Under the pieces are notes generated by a model. The model was not told the DNA's origin and made no database searches. It saw only the letters and a list, made by a program, of their open reading frames with translations. 64,000 bases of DNA from Tragulus kanchil (Eukaryota; Chordata; Mammalia; Artiodactyla; Tragulidae). This document shows, in pieces, positions 63,801 to 64,000 of the stretch; the first letter of the stretch is position 1, and each line of letters starts with the position of its first letter. The stretch is from positions 17,501,471 to 17,565,470 of the forward strand of contig JAIOJX010000027.1 in the NCBI GenBank assembly GCA_022376925.1. Direction: 5' to 3'. The translations under genes and the position numbers were made by a program.

Positions 63801-64000
63801 GGAACAGCTACTCTGTTCCAGCTCTGGTGGTCTGCGTTTTGTTCTTGTGTTTGCACTGGCAGTGTGTTTCCGAATCATGGTTGCTTTGTGTGCATCGTCT
63901 GTCTAAGCCATGTGTCTACTTTGTGAACGTTAGTTTATGTAAAACTAGGTAATAGAATCCCTATTTCTGGTGAAGTGGGTTCATGTAAACAGTGTGATAA
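63801..64000. other. Unassigned sequence at the right edge
   Basis: No recognised repeat; the open frame here is a run-on from BovB. Confidence 0.4.

Noticed and set aside
1..64000. Satellite DNA suggested by the ~1.1-kb period
   Set aside because: The repeated unit is different in every pair and never exceeds three copies, so there is no satellite monomer.
1..64000. CRISPR array, operons or prokaryotic genes
   Set aside because: No short regularly spaced repeats, no long frames, and ruminant-specific retroelements throughout; this is mammalian nuclear DNA.
1..64000. Endogenous retrovirus or LTR element
   Set aside because: I saw no paired LTRs, primer-binding site or gag/pol-like frame; the large direct repeats abut and do not flank internal sequence.

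Overview
This window is ruminant (pecoran, probably bovid) nuclear DNA. It is packed with 3' fragments of the RTE-type LINE BovB, with Bov-tA SINEs (tRNA-Glu head fused to a Bov-A body), with CHR-type tRNA-Glu SINEs and with artiodactyl L1 3'-UTR sequence; this combination is diagnostic of ruminants. Older mammalian repeats (MIR, MER20, a MER5A-like element) and one mariner-type MITE are also present. All family names come from recalled consensus sequences, not from a database search.

I find no convincing protein-coding exon, rRNA, tRNA, CRISPR array or LTR retrovirus. All open frames are short, and most of the longer ones run through SINE, L1 or BovB sequence. The window is best read as intergenic or intronic DNA.

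The dominant structure is one that repeat families do not explain. Twenty segments (D1-D20) occur twice in direct orientation, nearly identical and almost abutting (junction gaps from slight overlap to about 60 bp; D1's true gap is outside view). Eighteen have a period of 1.08-1.14 kb; the exceptions are about 606 bp (D13) and 1283 bp (D18). The duplicated sequence differs from pair to pair, so this is not a satellite. The window reads as about 21 pieces of 1.7-7.6 kb laid end to end, each pair of neighbours sharing an unmerged overlap of about 1.1 kb. Mismatches and homopolymer indels pile up at the start of the second copy and the end of the first, as expected of error-rich contig or read ends. 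I therefore infer a tiling/false-duplication assembly artefact; collapsing it would remove about 22 kb and leave about 42 kb. D13 is different: its breakpoints lie in two same-strand Bov-tA elements and a hybrid Bov-tA sits in the middle, as non-allelic homologous recombination would produce.

Layout: 1-6.5 kb BovB, MER20 and SINEs with D1-D2; 7.6-10.1 kb a minus-strand L1 containing D3; 11-17.5 kb D4-D6 with a CHR SINE and an L1 ORF2 remnant; 17.6-20.8 kb a MIR split by L1, an inverted Bov-tA pair and a CHR SINE inside L1; 20.9-30 kb D7-D10 with many CHR SINEs; 30-42.5 kb D11-D15 with Bov-tA, L1, CHR and BovB; 42.5-47.9 kb mostly unduplicated with MIR, L1, CHR, MER5A-like and BovB pieces; 47.9-57.7 kb D16-D18 with L1 fragments in both orientations and a MITE inside L1; 57.7-64 kb a CHR SINE, then D19-D20 and the longest BovB remnant.
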